Shown: piece after piece, positions 35,474 through 44,615 of the stretch | Layout: every line of letters starts with the position of its first letter | Numbering within the stretch: position 1 is the first letter of the stretch | NCBI GenBank assembly: GCA_024742485.1 | Contig: JANSYK010000001.1 | Location: forward strand, 1,798,001 to 1,862,000 | Direction: 5' to 3' | DNA from: Alphaproteobacteria bacterium | GTDB taxonomy: Bacteria; Pseudomonadota; Alphaproteobacteria; Rhizobiales; Rhizobiaceae | Length of the DNA stretch: 64,000 bases | Notes under the pieces: generated by a model | The model's input: only the letters and a program-made list of their open reading frames with translations | The model's database searches: none | What the model was told of the DNA's origin: nothing | Made by a program: the position numbers and the translations under genes

Positions 35474-36379
35474 GCCTTGATCGACTGACTGGTTCGTTGA
35501 TTTAGCGCGTCGACCTGCCTCGATTTCGGCATGCAGAATCATCATTGTGCGAACCAGGCCGCTCGTCGGCTCATACCCGTTTGTCATTGTCGCCTCGACC
35601 TTTCCCTGAAGGTCCAGATACCGATTGGCCAACCGGTCGAGCACCGAAAAAACGCCCAGCTGTTTTGTCTGAAGCCCGACCCCGAATGTCGGGTGTTTTG
35701 CGTAGAACAGCGCACCATTCGCCCCGCGCATACGTTCCAGCGCCAACCGCTCTTCAAGGGGAGCGGTTATCGCCCTTGGCTTGTAGTGATAGATCGGCGC
35801 CGAATGGGAAAACGTCGGCCTGACGCCATTGCGGGCCAACCGCACATACATTTCCGGGTCTTCCCAACCGTATGTCCGAAAAGCCTCGTCAAAGCCGCCT
35901 GCCTCCGTGACAAGTCTTTTTCTGACGGACGCATTGCAGGTTGGAAAGGCATTCCAATGCCGTGAGAACAATCCCGCTTTCGGAAGGTTTTGAAAATCCG
36001 GCACCTGATGGACATCAATGATCGGACCTGTGACGACCGTTCGATCGTCAGTCCCATCATGGTGTTTGAGATGTTCTTCCAGAAAATCGGATTTGATCAG
36101 TGAATCGTCATCGACGAAGACAAGGATTTCTCCACGCGCCATGTCAATGGCGCGATTTCTCGCGGCAGCAGGCCCGGACGGAACCTCCAGCTCAGCAAAT
36201 TGAAGCCGTTCGCTTTCAATTGAGCGGACAACATCATCAGTGCCATCTCGCGAAGCATCACTGACAACAACGATTTCAAAAGTGTGTTCCGCAACCTGTG
36301 ACAACATCAGCGGCAATGAGATCTTCAGAATCTCCGCCCGGCCGCGTGTGGGAATGATGAAACTCGCCTTTGTTGCCAT
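35468..36379 (-). CDS. Glycosyltransferase family 2
   Basis: 303 aa GT-A enzyme. N-terminal FIIPTRGRAEILKISLPLM, then VVVSDASRDGTDDVV (D41), ARNRAIDMARGEILVFVDDDS (DxD at 90-92) and the acceptor block AGGFDEAFRTYGWEDPEMYVRLARNG, all classic GT2. No membrane segment is seen, so it works on the cytoplasmic side. Its end overlaps the end of the convergent epimerase gene by 6 bp. It begins 9 bp after the Alg9-like gene upstream, which forms an operon with it. Confidence 0.9.
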   Translation of the reverse strand: MATKASFIIPTRGRAEILKISLPLMLSQVAEHTFEIVVVSDASRDGTDDVVRSIESERLQFAELEVPSGPAAARNRAIDMARGEILVFVDDDSLIKSDFLEEHLKHHDGTDDRTVVTGPIIDVHQVPDFQNLPKAGLFSRHWNAFPTCNASVRKRLVTEAGGFDEAFRTYGWEDPEMYVRLARNGVRPTFSHSAPIYHYKPRAITAPLEERLALERMRGANGALFYAKHPTFGVGLQTKQLGVFSVLDRLANRYLDLQGKVEATMTNGYEPTSGLVRTMMILHAEIEAGRRAKSTNQSVDQGL

Positions 36380-36388
36380 GGCGTCAAC

Positions 36389-37978
36389 TCACGACCGCTC
36401 GGCCTTGCATTCGAAAATCGAAAACTGCCGTTCCCACTGTTGCCAATCGTTGAAATTGATCTTTTTCATCAAGGGTCCGAACGAGTGATAGACTGGAGTG
36501 CACAGGGTTTCCAGATTGCTCCACTGGTAAGCTTTTACTCGGTCGTCTTTGTCAAACAGATAATATAACGAACCCTTCTCGGCAATTGCAGATTCCAGTT
36601 CTGCCGCGCTCGCAACAATGTGGTGAGTCACCTTTTCCGGTTTGTAGAACTCCATCCGTATCCGGTAATCGCCAAGATGGTCCTTCACCCAAAGATAGGG
36701 CGAAGCACCGAACGAATAGAATTCAAAGTGATCCGGCTCCCTGGACAGGATGAATTTGTGCACCGCGACTTCTGATTTCACCGGGAAAAGGCTCTGGCCG
36801 ATAAGACCGCCGAAATTCGCAACCATCAGAATCCAGGCGAGGATCAGCATCCAAACGGGACGTTTCTTCAACGGATTGGCGTTGCCGTTCCGCCCGTACC
36901 ATTGCGCCGGCAGAAGAAACAGGAACATGGCCAAGGCCAGTGGAAGGATCGGCAGAATAAACCGTAGTTCCTTGTGACCAATGAGACTGTGTTGCAGCAT
37001 GAAGACGGCCGTAAGGAGTGTGAGCAGTTTTCGCGGGTATTTGATCCAGTACCAGATCAACGAGACGACCAGCGCAATTCCCATTGGGCTTGTCAGCGGG
37101 GTGACGAAGTAAAAGTACCATGGAGAGGTTCCGAAGCTCGCTGCCACGCCGTCGATAACGTTGGCCTTGATGTTGTTCCATGGCGCCAGTTCGAAACCAC
37201 CATAACCGATGAAATCCACTCCGATGCCCAGTGCAACGACCAACAGAACCATGGAGCAGTACTGAATCATCTGCCAGATTGGGGTGCGGGCCGCCACCAG
37301 CATCCAAAATGCCAGGGCAACCATGATGGGTCCCATCTGATATCGAAAATGAAACACCAGTCCGAGGCAGGCTGCGGACAGGAGCAGCCCCTCGGTGGAA
37401 AACCTCATTTTCCCCGTGAAGGGTTGTGCGGTCCGATCGCCTGTTTCAACCGGGACCGGATCTTTGCGGAGCAGAAAGAGAGCTGAAATCGACAGAAGGA
37501 AAAAAATTGTCGCCATGGTCTCTGACGAAAGGCGCGTAAAGAAATTCGGAAAGAGCCAGACCAGGGCGAAGACGGCCGCTGCAAAGCGTTTTTGCCCTGG
37601 CAGCGGCAGCCACCACGCGATGGTTCTGCAAAACAGTATGACCGCCCACATTCCAAGCGCACCAGTCAGCAGGCGCATGACACGATCTTGATTGAATGGC
37701 CCCGTGATTCCGACGAAGTCGAGCGCGTTCAGCAGGACGAAGTAGAGATAGGGATGCAGCCACGGCCGAATGGCGTGATGATACTCCCAAGGGAGCAGCG
37801 CTTCGTTTGTTCCGGTTCTCTTGAAGTCGGCCCATTCGAGAGTCTGGAAATGCTGATCCGGATGCACGAAGGTCGTCGAAAAGACCGCCGACAGCAGATA
37901 AAACACTGCCCCGATCGAAAAGAACAACATCAGGTCACGCTTGAAATCAGCGTCAATGGCCAGGGCGGGGTATCTCAT
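36389..37978 (-). CDS. GT-C mannosyltransferase-like protein (Alg9/GPI-mannosyltransferase type)
   Basis: 529 aa with about 10-12 helices. The first luminal loop has FVHPDQHFQTLEWADFK followed by LPWEYHHAIRPWLHPYLYFVL, the Alg9/PIG-B type HPDE/HPDQ plus WEY-x-x-x-RPW pattern of GT22 enzymes that use dolichyl- or polyprenyl-phosphate mannose. Later LIGHKELRFILPILPLA matches the conserved HKE-x-RFI site of the same family. It should add a sugar from a lipid-linked donor on the periplasmic face. The DPM1-GtrA fusion transcribed divergently may supply that donor. The bacterial occurrence of this family is less common. Confidence 0.87.
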   Translation of the reverse strand: MRYPALAIDADFKRDLMLFFSIGAVFYLLSAVFSTTFVHPDQHFQTLEWADFKRTGTNEALLPWEYHHAIRPWLHPYLYFVLLNALDFVGITGPFNQDRVMRLLTGALGMWAVILFCRTIAWWLPLPGQKRFAAAVFALVWLFPNFFTRLSSETMATIFFLLSISALFLLRKDPVPVETGDRTAQPFTGKMRFSTEGLLLSAACLGLVFHFRYQMGPIMVALAFWMLVAARTPIWQMIQYCSMVLLVVALGIGVDFIGYGGFELAPWNNIKANVIDGVAASFGTSPWYFYFVTPLTSPMGIALVVSLIWYWIKYPRKLLTLLTAVFMLQHSLIGHKELRFILPILPLALAMFLFLLPAQWYGRNGNANPLKKRPVWMLILAWILMVANFGGLIGQSLFPVKSEVAVHKFILSREPDHFEFYSFGASPYLWVKDHLGDYRIRMEFYKPEKVTHHIVASAAELESAIAEKGSLYYLFDKDDRVKAYQWSNLETLCTPVYHSFGPLMKKINFNDWQQWERQFSIFECKAERS

Positions 37979-38291
37979 GGCGCAATCGGATACCGGGGAA
38001 ACGCAGTGTGGATGTTCATCGTCTGTATTGGCAACCCGCCTGGTTTCCGGACCGGTCGTCGGAGCGGAAATGTGTTAACAGCCCCCATCATTAACGAATA
38101 TCCCCACCGGACACAATTTGTGTTTGCGCTGGCGTTCCAACGGGTTAAGTTCACGCCGCCAGGCAGGCTGGCGACGCAGCTTTGATCCAACAGGCGTTGT
38201 GGGCATGGTCCTGGTTCCGCAGGGGGTGGGTTCTTGGGCGACAAATCATGAGATCGAAATCGGCTTTCGGCTTCCCGGAGAATGATGCCTG
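37979..38291. promoter_or_regulatory. 313-bp divergent promoter between the Alg9-like and DPM1-GtrA genes
   Basis: No gene is supported in this spacer. It separates two divergent glycosyltransferase genes and must hold both promoters. A GGAG at 38276-38279 region lies upstream of the DPM1-GtrA start. No clear operator was seen. Confidence 0.5.
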
Positions 38292-39371
38292 ATGTCGGGA
38301 CGGGAATTGAGTGTAATCGTTCCGGTGTTCAACGAGGTTCTCAATGTCGCCCCCCTGGTCGAGACATTGGAGTCCGCGCTTGGAGATCTGGATTGGGAAG
38401 TCATTTTTGTCGATGACAACTCGCCGGATGGAACTGCGCGGAAGGTCCATGACATGGCGCAGCAGGACCCGCGCGTGCGGTTGATCGTGCGGGTTGCTGA
38501 TCGCGGGCTCGCCAAATCGGCGATACAGGGAATGCTCAGCGCCAATGGCGATATTCTTGTGGTCATGGATGGGGACGGACAACACGGACCGGACATCATC
38601 CATCAGTTGCTGTCACCAATCACAGATGGCAGCGCCGATGTCGCGACGGCCAGCCGCAGACTGAAAGACAATGCGATCGCTGGGTCGTTGTCCAGACGAC
38701 GGGTGACCCTTTCCAAATTCGGAAATCTGCTTTGCAGATTGGTCTTGCGCAGACAGCTGTCTGACCCACTGACCGGTTTTTTTGCCATTGACCGTAAAAG
38801 ATTCATGGCATTGGCCGACAAATTGGGCGATCCGGGGTTCAAAATCCTGCTGGATGTTCTTTCAGCCGACAGAACTCTGCGCGTTCAGGAGGTTCCATTC
38901 GAATTTGGGTCCCGCGCAAAGGGCGAGTCCAAACTCGATCTTTTCGTCGCATGGCAGCTTCTGATGTTCCTGGCCAGTCGGATGACCGCCGGTATGCTAC
39001 CGGCGCGCTTCATTTCCTTTGCTGCCGTCGGACTGAGCGGTGTGGCGGTTCACCTGGTTCTTCTGATGTTTCTCCTCGGCCTGACCATGCCGTTTCCAGC
39101 CGCGCAGGCTTTGAGCGCTACCGGTGCCGCCAGCAGCAATTTTGCATTCAATAATCTGCTGACCTTTCGCGATCAAAGACTGAAAGGATGGGCTATCATC
39201 CCGGGGCTGATAAAATTCCTGTTGGTCTCATCCGCGGGATTGTTCGCCAATGTCGCCATGGCTACATGGACGCTCAATCACTTCACCGATTATGTTATTT
39301 TGGCTGCGCTGGTTGGCATAGCGATGGATACGGTGTGGAAATATGTGATCGCCAGCCGGTTGGTTTGGTAG
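38292..39371 (+). CDS. Polyprenyl-phosphate sugar synthase (DPM1-like) fused to GtrA
   Basis: 359 aa. Residues 1-230 are a GT2 domain of the dolichol-phosphate mannose synthase type: LSVIVPVFNEVLNV, IFVDDNSPDGTARK, VVMDGDGQHGP (D93-x-D95) and SDPLTGFFAIDR. Residues about 235-359 are a GtrA domain with four membrane helices (FISFAAVGLSGVAVHLVLLM onwards, ending NVAMATWTL... VWKYVIASRLVW). It makes polyprenyl-phosphate-hexose, and the GtrA part may help flip it. The product would be the donor for the GT-C and GT39 enzymes nearby. Confidence 0.92.
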   Translation: MSGRELSVIVPVFNEVLNVAPLVETLESALGDLDWEVIFVDDNSPDGTARKVHDMAQQDPRVRLIVRVADRGLAKSAIQGMLSANGDILVVMDGDGQHGPDIIHQLLSPITDGSADVATASRRLKDNAIAGSLSRRRVTLSKFGNLLCRLVLRRQLSDPLTGFFAIDRKRFMALADKLGDPGFKILLDVLSADRTLRVQEVPFEFGSRAKGESKLDLFVAWQLLMFLASRMTAGMLPARFISFAAVGLSGVAVHLVLLMFLLGLTMPFPAAQALSATGAASSNFAFNNLLTFRDQRLKGWAIIPGLIKFLLVSSAGLFANVAMATWTLNHFTDYVILAALVGIAMDTVWKYVIASRLVW

Positions 39372-39514
39372 GTCATCCGCCTCCCTGGGAATTGAAGACC
39401 GAACACGGCATCGCCCCAAAATGACCGCAAACACAATCGCCTCACAACCTTCAATCCATGGCCTGACTGCACTTGTCACATCAGTGGCGGGGATCGTTCA
39501 TGTCCATATCGGGT

Positions 39515-40030
39515 CTATTGTTCCGGGAGGGCACGGGATTCAAATGTCGCCTCAATATCGATCTGGTCACCCTTGTCCACGTTGAATTTCAAACCCTCCC
39601 GCTTGGTTCGGGTCAGCGTCCCGCGGACGGAGCCTGACAACACAAGTGCGTCTCCTTCTGTCGTTGAAGGGGAAAGCTCAAGCACCACCGTGCCTGCTTC
39701 CGCCTCATAGTAGTCAGAGAGATTGTCCGACGGCAGATAGAGCAATGCCGCGTCGGTGGTGGACCCGTCATCCCGCAAAGTGAACGTGATGGAAAGCGAT
39801 TTCTCAAGCCCGAAAACGCCACCCACATGACCTTGCACAGTCACGGATACGTTCCCCGGAGACCATTCGCTATAGGTTGTGGTTGAGGTCTGACCGGGCA
39901 TTTCCAGTGTGTCCCATTCGATTTTTTCTCCATCGACCGTACCCGTGATGGCTCCCGACGACTTGATCTGGGCTTGCGAGGCAGTCGCCAAGATCAACAT
40001 CATGGCAAAACAGGCGAACAGAATTCTCAT
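39515..40030 (-). CDS. Small exported protein of unknown function
   Basis: 171 aa from ATG 40030 (AGGAG 8 nt upstream); the frame runs 19 codons further but without signal. A Sec signal peptide (MRILFACFAMMLILATASQA) ends at about residue 20. The mature protein is rich in Thr/Ser/Gly and alternating hydrophobics, e.g. SITFTLRDDGSTTDAALLYLP, which points to a beta-sandwich. No Cys or lipobox is seen. It is divergent from the LuxR-type gene. It shares its general build with the gene on the other side of that regulator. Confidence 0.75.
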   Translation of the reverse strand: MRILFACFAMMLILATASQAQIKSSGAITGTVDGEKIEWDTLEMPGQTSTTTYSEWSPGNVSVTVQGHVGGVFGLEKSLSITFTLRDDGSTTDAALLYLPSDNLSDYYEAEAGTVVLELSPSTTEGDALVLSGSVRGTLTRTKREGLKFNVDKGDQIDIEATFESRALPEQ

Positions 40031-40148
40031 ATGAATGCTCCTGAACAGTGATCGTCCCCAATTTAGTCCTGACCATACCGGCAACAAGCTATGGATTTTC
40101 GTAGGTGTGCTTGTTACGGTCTGATCAATCGCGAGGCAATTGACATTG

Positions 40149-40877
40149 ATGAATCAAAGACTTGAAGACTTTTCGGCGACAATGGCAACAGTGCAGGATG
40201 CCGACGAGGCATGGGCGGTTTCGGTCGGATTTTTTGAAAGCTTCGGGTTTTGCGGCGCCTATTATGGCAGGCGTGATCCGGACAATGCGATGACCGAACA
40301 GGACATCCGTATCTCGCATGGATTGTTGGACTGGCGTGAAGCCTATTTTGGCAATCAGGACCATCGACATGACCCCCTGTTTGTCCACGCTCCGCGCCTG
40401 CCGCGCCGTTTTCTGACCGGTACCGAATTTCTCGACGACTACCCCTTTTTGAATACAGGCGATATTGCCGTCATACGCCGCGCGTCCGATTTCGGATATT
40501 GCAGCGGGCTGGCGTTGAAGATGACGGGTGACAATAAGGGCGATATCCGAGGCTGGAACCTCGTGTCCGACCTCTCCAAAGCAGATGCCAGAAGGCTGTG
40601 TTCGGACGTTGGCGGAATGTTGTATTTGTGCGCAACCCTGGCTGATCTGAAGCTGTCGCATTTGCCCGACAAACCGGCAACACATCTGACAAACCGTGAA
40701 ATCGAGAGCCTGTGTTGGCTTGCCGTCGGATTGCGAACAGATCAGATCGCTGAACGCATGGGTGTCCGGCCGGTCACGGTCGACCTGCATATTCGCAACG
40801 CGCGCATCCGTCTGGGTGCGCGCACACGCGAGCAAGCACTCGCTATTGCGATCCAGCAAGGCTCGCTGTCGCTCTAG
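40149..40877 (+). CDS. LuxR-family regulator
   Basis: 242 aa. The start is uncertain: TTG 40140, TTG 40146 or ATG 40149; the last is used here. The C-terminal helix-turn-helix (LTNREIESLCWLAVGLRTDQIAERMGVRPVTVDLHIRNARIRLGA) is a good LuxR match. The N-terminal 160 residues look like the autoinducer-binding domain class (DPLFVHAPRLPRRF, SDFGYCSGLALKMTG). No luxI gene is seen, so it may be a solo LuxR. It is flanked by two small exported-protein genes, probably its targets. Confidence 0.85.
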   Translation: MNQRLEDFSATMATVQDADEAWAVSVGFFESFGFCGAYYGRRDPDNAMTEQDIRISHGLLDWREAYFGNQDHRHDPLFVHAPRLPRRFLTGTEFLDDYPFLNTGDIAVIRRASDFGYCSGLALKMTGDNKGDIRGWNLVSDLSKADARRLCSDVGGMLYLCATLADLKLSHLPDKPATHLTNREIESLCWLAVGLRTDQIAERMGVRPVTVDLHIRNARIRLGARTREQALAIAIQQGSLSL

Positions 40878-40967
40878 CGCTGACCGCAGCCACCCTAATG
40901 ATATCCATAGATTGACGGGACGCCTTTTGGCGCGATGCTGCGAACATCGAACGGCAAGAGGTTTGAC

Positions 40968-41515
40968 ATGCATTTCCGTATCCTGACGACAATCGCACTT
41001 GCTCCGTGGGCGCTCTTAACGTCTCCTGTGCCTGGCGTCGCGTCGCTCACATTGGCGATGGCCGGATTGACGTTGGCGCCGAGCCTCTCGCTGGCGGAAG
41101 ATCGGTTTTCCATCACCATTGGTGGCGAGGTGGTTCTCGACAACACGATGGATAAGGCATCGGTTCGATGGGCGACCGAAGACAACTGGCACTTTGCAGG
41201 GCGGCGGACGGCCGTGCGGGTCGCACCGTTTCGTATCGGTAGCACGCCCGTGGCAAGCACAGATGAGTTCGTCGCCAACAACACCGGTTTCTCGTTCGAG
41301 ACACTGCTTGACGGCAAAAAAAGGCGTGTGGTTGTGATCCGCAGGAAGATGTCGGTGTTTTGATCAATCGTACGGAACTGACCGACGATCGGGTTGCCGG
41401 GAAGTTCTCGATGACGATCGTGAAATGCGATGATTTCTACACCTCCGAACCGGTCGCCGTGGACGAATTACCCTTTACTGTCGAGGGCACATTTTCAGTC
41501 GCTATCAAACGCTGA
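40968..41515 (+). pseudogene. Small exported protein gene with a frameshift in a 7-A run
   Basis: The ATG 40968 has AGAGG 6-7 nt upstream and starts a signal-peptide-like segment (long, ending SLSLAEDRF). The zero frame stops at 41363 after 131 aa. However, moving back one base at the A-run 41316-41322 opens a continuous frame to a TGA at 41515 (ACGCDPQEDVGVLINRTEL ... GTFSVAIKR), giving about 182 aa with Cys-containing and beta-rich sequence. The codon use and hydrophobic pattern of the second part look real. So either one A has been lost (mutation or sequencing error) or the A-run allows -1 slippage. Function unknown. Confidence 0.65.
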
Positions 41516-41561
41516 ACAGCAAGACAATGCCATTTACGCGATTTCGGTTGGCACTCCGGTC

Positions 41562-43307
41562 CTATGTCGGCGGATGTTGGTCATCCCCTCGGGACCGCCG
41601 ATAGAACCGACTGTAGAAGCCGCCACTTTTGATCAGATCCTGATGGCTTCCGATTTCCGCGACCCGACCGGCATCAAGCACCAATATCCTGTCAACCGCG
41701 CTGAATGTTGACATGCGATGTGCGATCATAATGGTCGTTCGACCTTCCGACACCTGGGTCAACGCATCCTGGAAGGCCTGCTCGCTTTCATTGTCGAGTG
41801 CCGATGTGGGCTCGTCCAAGAGCAATATTCGTGGGTTCTTCAGGAACACGCGCGCAATCGCGATCCGCTGTACCTGCCCGACAGAGAGATTGGTTCCCCT
41901 TGCCTCGATCCGGGTCTGGTATTTCTCCGGCAGATTGTCCGCAAACTCCGCAACATGCGCCATGCGGGCCGCCTCCAGAACCTCCTCGTCGCTCGCGTCC
42001 AGTCGGCCGACACGCAGATTGTCCATCAATGAGGCCTCGAACATAATCGGCTGTTGAAAGACGACGCCGATTTCACCGCGCAGACTCTTCAGGTCGAAGT
42101 TCCTGATGTCGATACCATCCATCAAAATACGGCCGCTATCAGGATTGATGTAGCGTGAAATCATTTCCAGCAGGGTTGATTTGCCAGCACCGCTGCGGCC
42201 CATGATCGCAAGTTTCTCCCCCGGTGCGATATCCAGGTTCAAATTCTCAAATCGGAAACTTTTCCCGGGGTGGGTAAATCCGACCTGCTCAAATCGAATG
42301 GCGCCTTGAAACTGCTCCGGCACCGAAACGGAACCCTCATTGGTTTCAGGTTGAATGCTCATGATCGCCGATATGCGATCAAGAACGGAAAACAACTGGG
42401 CCAGTCGACCAACGGAATGGCTGGCTTCCTGCAACGGGGGATAGGTCAAACCCAGGCAGACGAGAAATGCTGAAAGATTATCGAAACTCGACCAACCAAG
42501 ATCGATCATGTAGAGGCTGAGGAAGATAAGACCCGAGATGCCGAGGGAAACACTGAGCGATACAACGACCGGATGTGTCAGCTCGGCTCTCTCGCGCGCA
42601 AGATGAGCATCAAGGGACGCGACATTCAACGCGGAGAAATCCTTGCGTACCTTTTCTTCCAATCCGAAAGATCGAATATCACGCGCCGCCAGAACCGCTT
42701 CGGCGAAACCGGCAGTCAGAGCTGACAGCCGCGATTGCGCTGTCCCGGCGATCAGGTGCAATCTGCGGCCAAAATAGGTGGTCACGAACACCAGTGGCGA
42801 CGCAAGGACAAAGAGAAACAGAAACAGGATCCAGTTGTAGTAGAGCATTGCCGCGGAAAAGCAGATGACGGCCAGGACCGACGGGATCAGTATCGCGACA
42901 ACGCGGGAAAGGGACTCGTAGAATATCTGCACATCGTTGGAGAAGCCGGAAACCAGATCTCCACCGGCGACGGAATCGATCTCCCGTGGGGGTACGGACA
43001 GGATATGATCGAACAGCCGACCGCGAACATCGGCCGTCAACTCATGCGACAGCCGTGTCATCAGATAGATGCGATAGAAGCTGAAGGCCGAAGCCGCCGC
43101 AAATATCACCAGCCCATAGAATAGCTGAATGGCTATTTCTGTGGGCGTGCCCGTCCGAATGGTGTCTCCGACAAATCGGGATGCCCATGGTGGCAACAAC
43201 AGGAAAATGCCGGATGACAGCGCCAGACAGGCAAGCCCACCGAGAAAATCCCGCAGGCGGTGTCTCAATTCACGGACGAGAAACTGCACATTCTCTGAGG
43301 ATTTCAT
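41562..43307 (-). CDS. ABC exporter, MsbA-like lipid flippase
   Basis: 581 aa half-transporter. The N-terminal six-helix exporter domain spans about 1-310. The ATPase has Walker A GRSGAGKST (370-378), the signature LSVGQ (474-478; Val in place of the usual Gly), Walker B ILLLDEP (494-500) and a H-loop IMIAHRMST. Its start overlaps the LpxB-like gene by ATGA (43304-43307). The companions (LpxB-like, LptF, LptG, GT39) suggest it flips a glycolipid across the inner membrane. The true substrate is not fixed by sequence. Confidence 0.9.
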   Translation of the reverse strand: MKSSENVQFLVRELRHRLRDFLGGLACLALSSGIFLLLPPWASRFVGDTIRTGTPTEIAIQLFYGLVIFAAASAFSFYRIYLMTRLSHELTADVRGRLFDHILSVPPREIDSVAGGDLVSGFSNDVQIFYESLSRVVAILIPSVLAVICFSAAMLYYNWILFLFLFVLASPLVFVTTYFGRRLHLIAGTAQSRLSALTAGFAEAVLAARDIRSFGLEEKVRKDFSALNVASLDAHLARERAELTHPVVVSLSVSLGISGLIFLSLYMIDLGWSSFDNLSAFLVCLGLTYPPLQEASHSVGRLAQLFSVLDRISAIMSIQPETNEGSVSVPEQFQGAIRFEQVGFTHPGKSFRFENLNLDIAPGEKLAIMGRSGAGKSTLLEMISRYINPDSGRILMDGIDIRNFDLKSLRGEIGVVFQQPIMFEASLMDNLRVGRLDASDEEVLEAARMAHVAEFADNLPEKYQTRIEARGTNLSVGQVQRIAIARVFLKNPRILLLDEPTSALDNESEQAFQDALTQVSEGRTTIMIAHRMSTFSAVDRILVLDAGRVAEIGSHQDLIKSGGFYSRFYRRSRGDDQHPPT

Positions 43308-44539
43308 AACGTCGATTTGGCCTGCATCCCGACCAGATAGTCCGATATCTCCAGGGCAAGTCGATCAGCCGCACCCGGCTGTCCCATCGCCGCGCGCAAA
43401 TCCTCGACCATTTTTGAATTGTCCGATGCGAGCAGCCCGGCGAGCGCTTCATGCACCTGCTGACTGCTCACCTTGCCAACGATTTCCGGCACGATCATCT
43501 CGTTGCTTCGACGGTTCGGCTGGGCCAGATAGGGCAGATTTCTCAAGGTCAGATGGGCAAGTGCTCGCTTGATGTATCTTCCGGCGAATGGAATGCGCGC
43601 GACATGCCCGGCAAGGCCTGGCAACGGACTTGTTTCACCCCAATAGGTCGGCAGTACCAGAACCATCGGGATGCCCGACGCCGCAATCTCCCCAGTATTG
43701 GTTCCGGGAATTGTCAGCGCGATATCAGCACGCGCCAGAACATCGCTGTTTGTGCTGATTTCAATGCGATTGCCATTCTCCGTCTCAAGCCAATGGATTT
43801 CTCCATCGGACCGCAGATGAAATCTACCGGCTTCAAGAGGTCTGCCATCATCGAGCGGCGGAAAATCACTCAGAAAGTCGAGGCTGATGAAATCGGCCTT
43901 GGCCATCACCCAATTGGTGTCGGGATGTTCCCGGCTGATTGAGTCGACGATCACCGCATAAAATGGCAACAAATACTGGACAATGTTCTCACGGCTGCCG
44001 GGAAACAAACCAACCATTTTCCTGGAATCGGTCTGTCTGCGATTTTGACTTCGACGCAGGGTGGCAGCATCCACCATCAATTCACCGACCAGTTTCGATT
44101 GGTCTCTGACGTGTTTTTCCGGGAGAGGATTCAAACCGCTGAAAAAGACTTTTTTGAATCTGGAATGCAGGAAGAACGGCTCTTCCACATAGGCATACAA
44201 TTCATATCCCATGCGCATCGACAACAACCAGGTCAGAAACTGCTCGCCGCCAAAATGAAAGATCAGACCTTGCGGCACCTTCTCAAATCCGGCGGGCATC
44301 TTGTTCTTGAAAATCAGGTCCCAGCTTTCATCCGTATCGCACACTGCGTCCGCGATATTGAGATCTTCAACGACCTGTCTCTCAGCGCCGGTCGAAAACA
44401 CGCAAGGCAGCAGTGCAACACATATTTTGATATCCGGGCGCAGCCGCTTGACGGCCTTCGCCAACGGGTAGAGCCAAGCGGAAACCTCGCCCGGCCCATT
44501 CACGGTAATGATTACCTGAGGGTTCACGGACGTTTTCAT
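43304..44539 (-). CDS. LpxB-related glycosyltransferase-like protein 1
   Basis: 411 aa from ATG 44539; the frame extends upstream from a TTG at 44593 and the exact start is uncertain. The GT-B fold is visible: VIITVNGPGEVSAWLYPLAKAVKRLRP at the N-terminus, then VGLFPGSRENIVQYLLPFYAVIV, and the C-terminal LARADIALTIPGTNTGEIAASGIPMVLVLPTYWGE. The last two blocks parallel the LPGSR and the SGTATLE-type segments of lipid-A disaccharide synthase. It is not an orthodox LpxB (the N-terminal AGE-x-SGD is changed to NGPGEVS). It may add a sugar to a lipid acceptor. It overlaps the ABC exporter by 4 bp. Confidence 0.82.
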   Translation of the reverse strand: MKTSVNPQVIITVNGPGEVSAWLYPLAKAVKRLRPDIKICVALLPCVFSTGAERQVVEDLNIADAVCDTDESWDLIFKNKMPAGFEKVPQGLIFHFGGEQFLTWLLSMRMGYELYAYVEEPFFLHSRFKKVFFSGLNPLPEKHVRDQSKLVGELMVDAATLRRSQNRRQTDSRKMVGLFPGSRENIVQYLLPFYAVIVDSISREHPDTNWVMAKADFISLDFLSDFPPLDDGRPLEAGRFHLRSDGEIHWLETENGNRIEISTNSDVLARADIALTIPGTNTGEIAASGIPMVLVLPTYWGETSPLPGLAGHVARIPFAGRYIKRALAHLTLRNLPYLAQPNRRSNEMIVPEIVGKVSSQQVHEALAGLLASDNSKMVEDLRAAMGQPGAADRLALEISDYLVGMQAKSTL

Positions 44540-44615
44540 CCCATCGAATCTCGCACACCCATTGCGATCTTTGCGCTCCCCTGATCCGTTCAACCGGATC
44601 GCCCCAATTCGCCTT

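Noticed and set aside
40149-40877. Quorum-sensing receptor
   Set aside because: The helix-turn-helix and N-terminal domain fit LuxR, but no LuxI-type synthase is in the window, and acyl-HSL-binding residues cannot be confirmed by eye.
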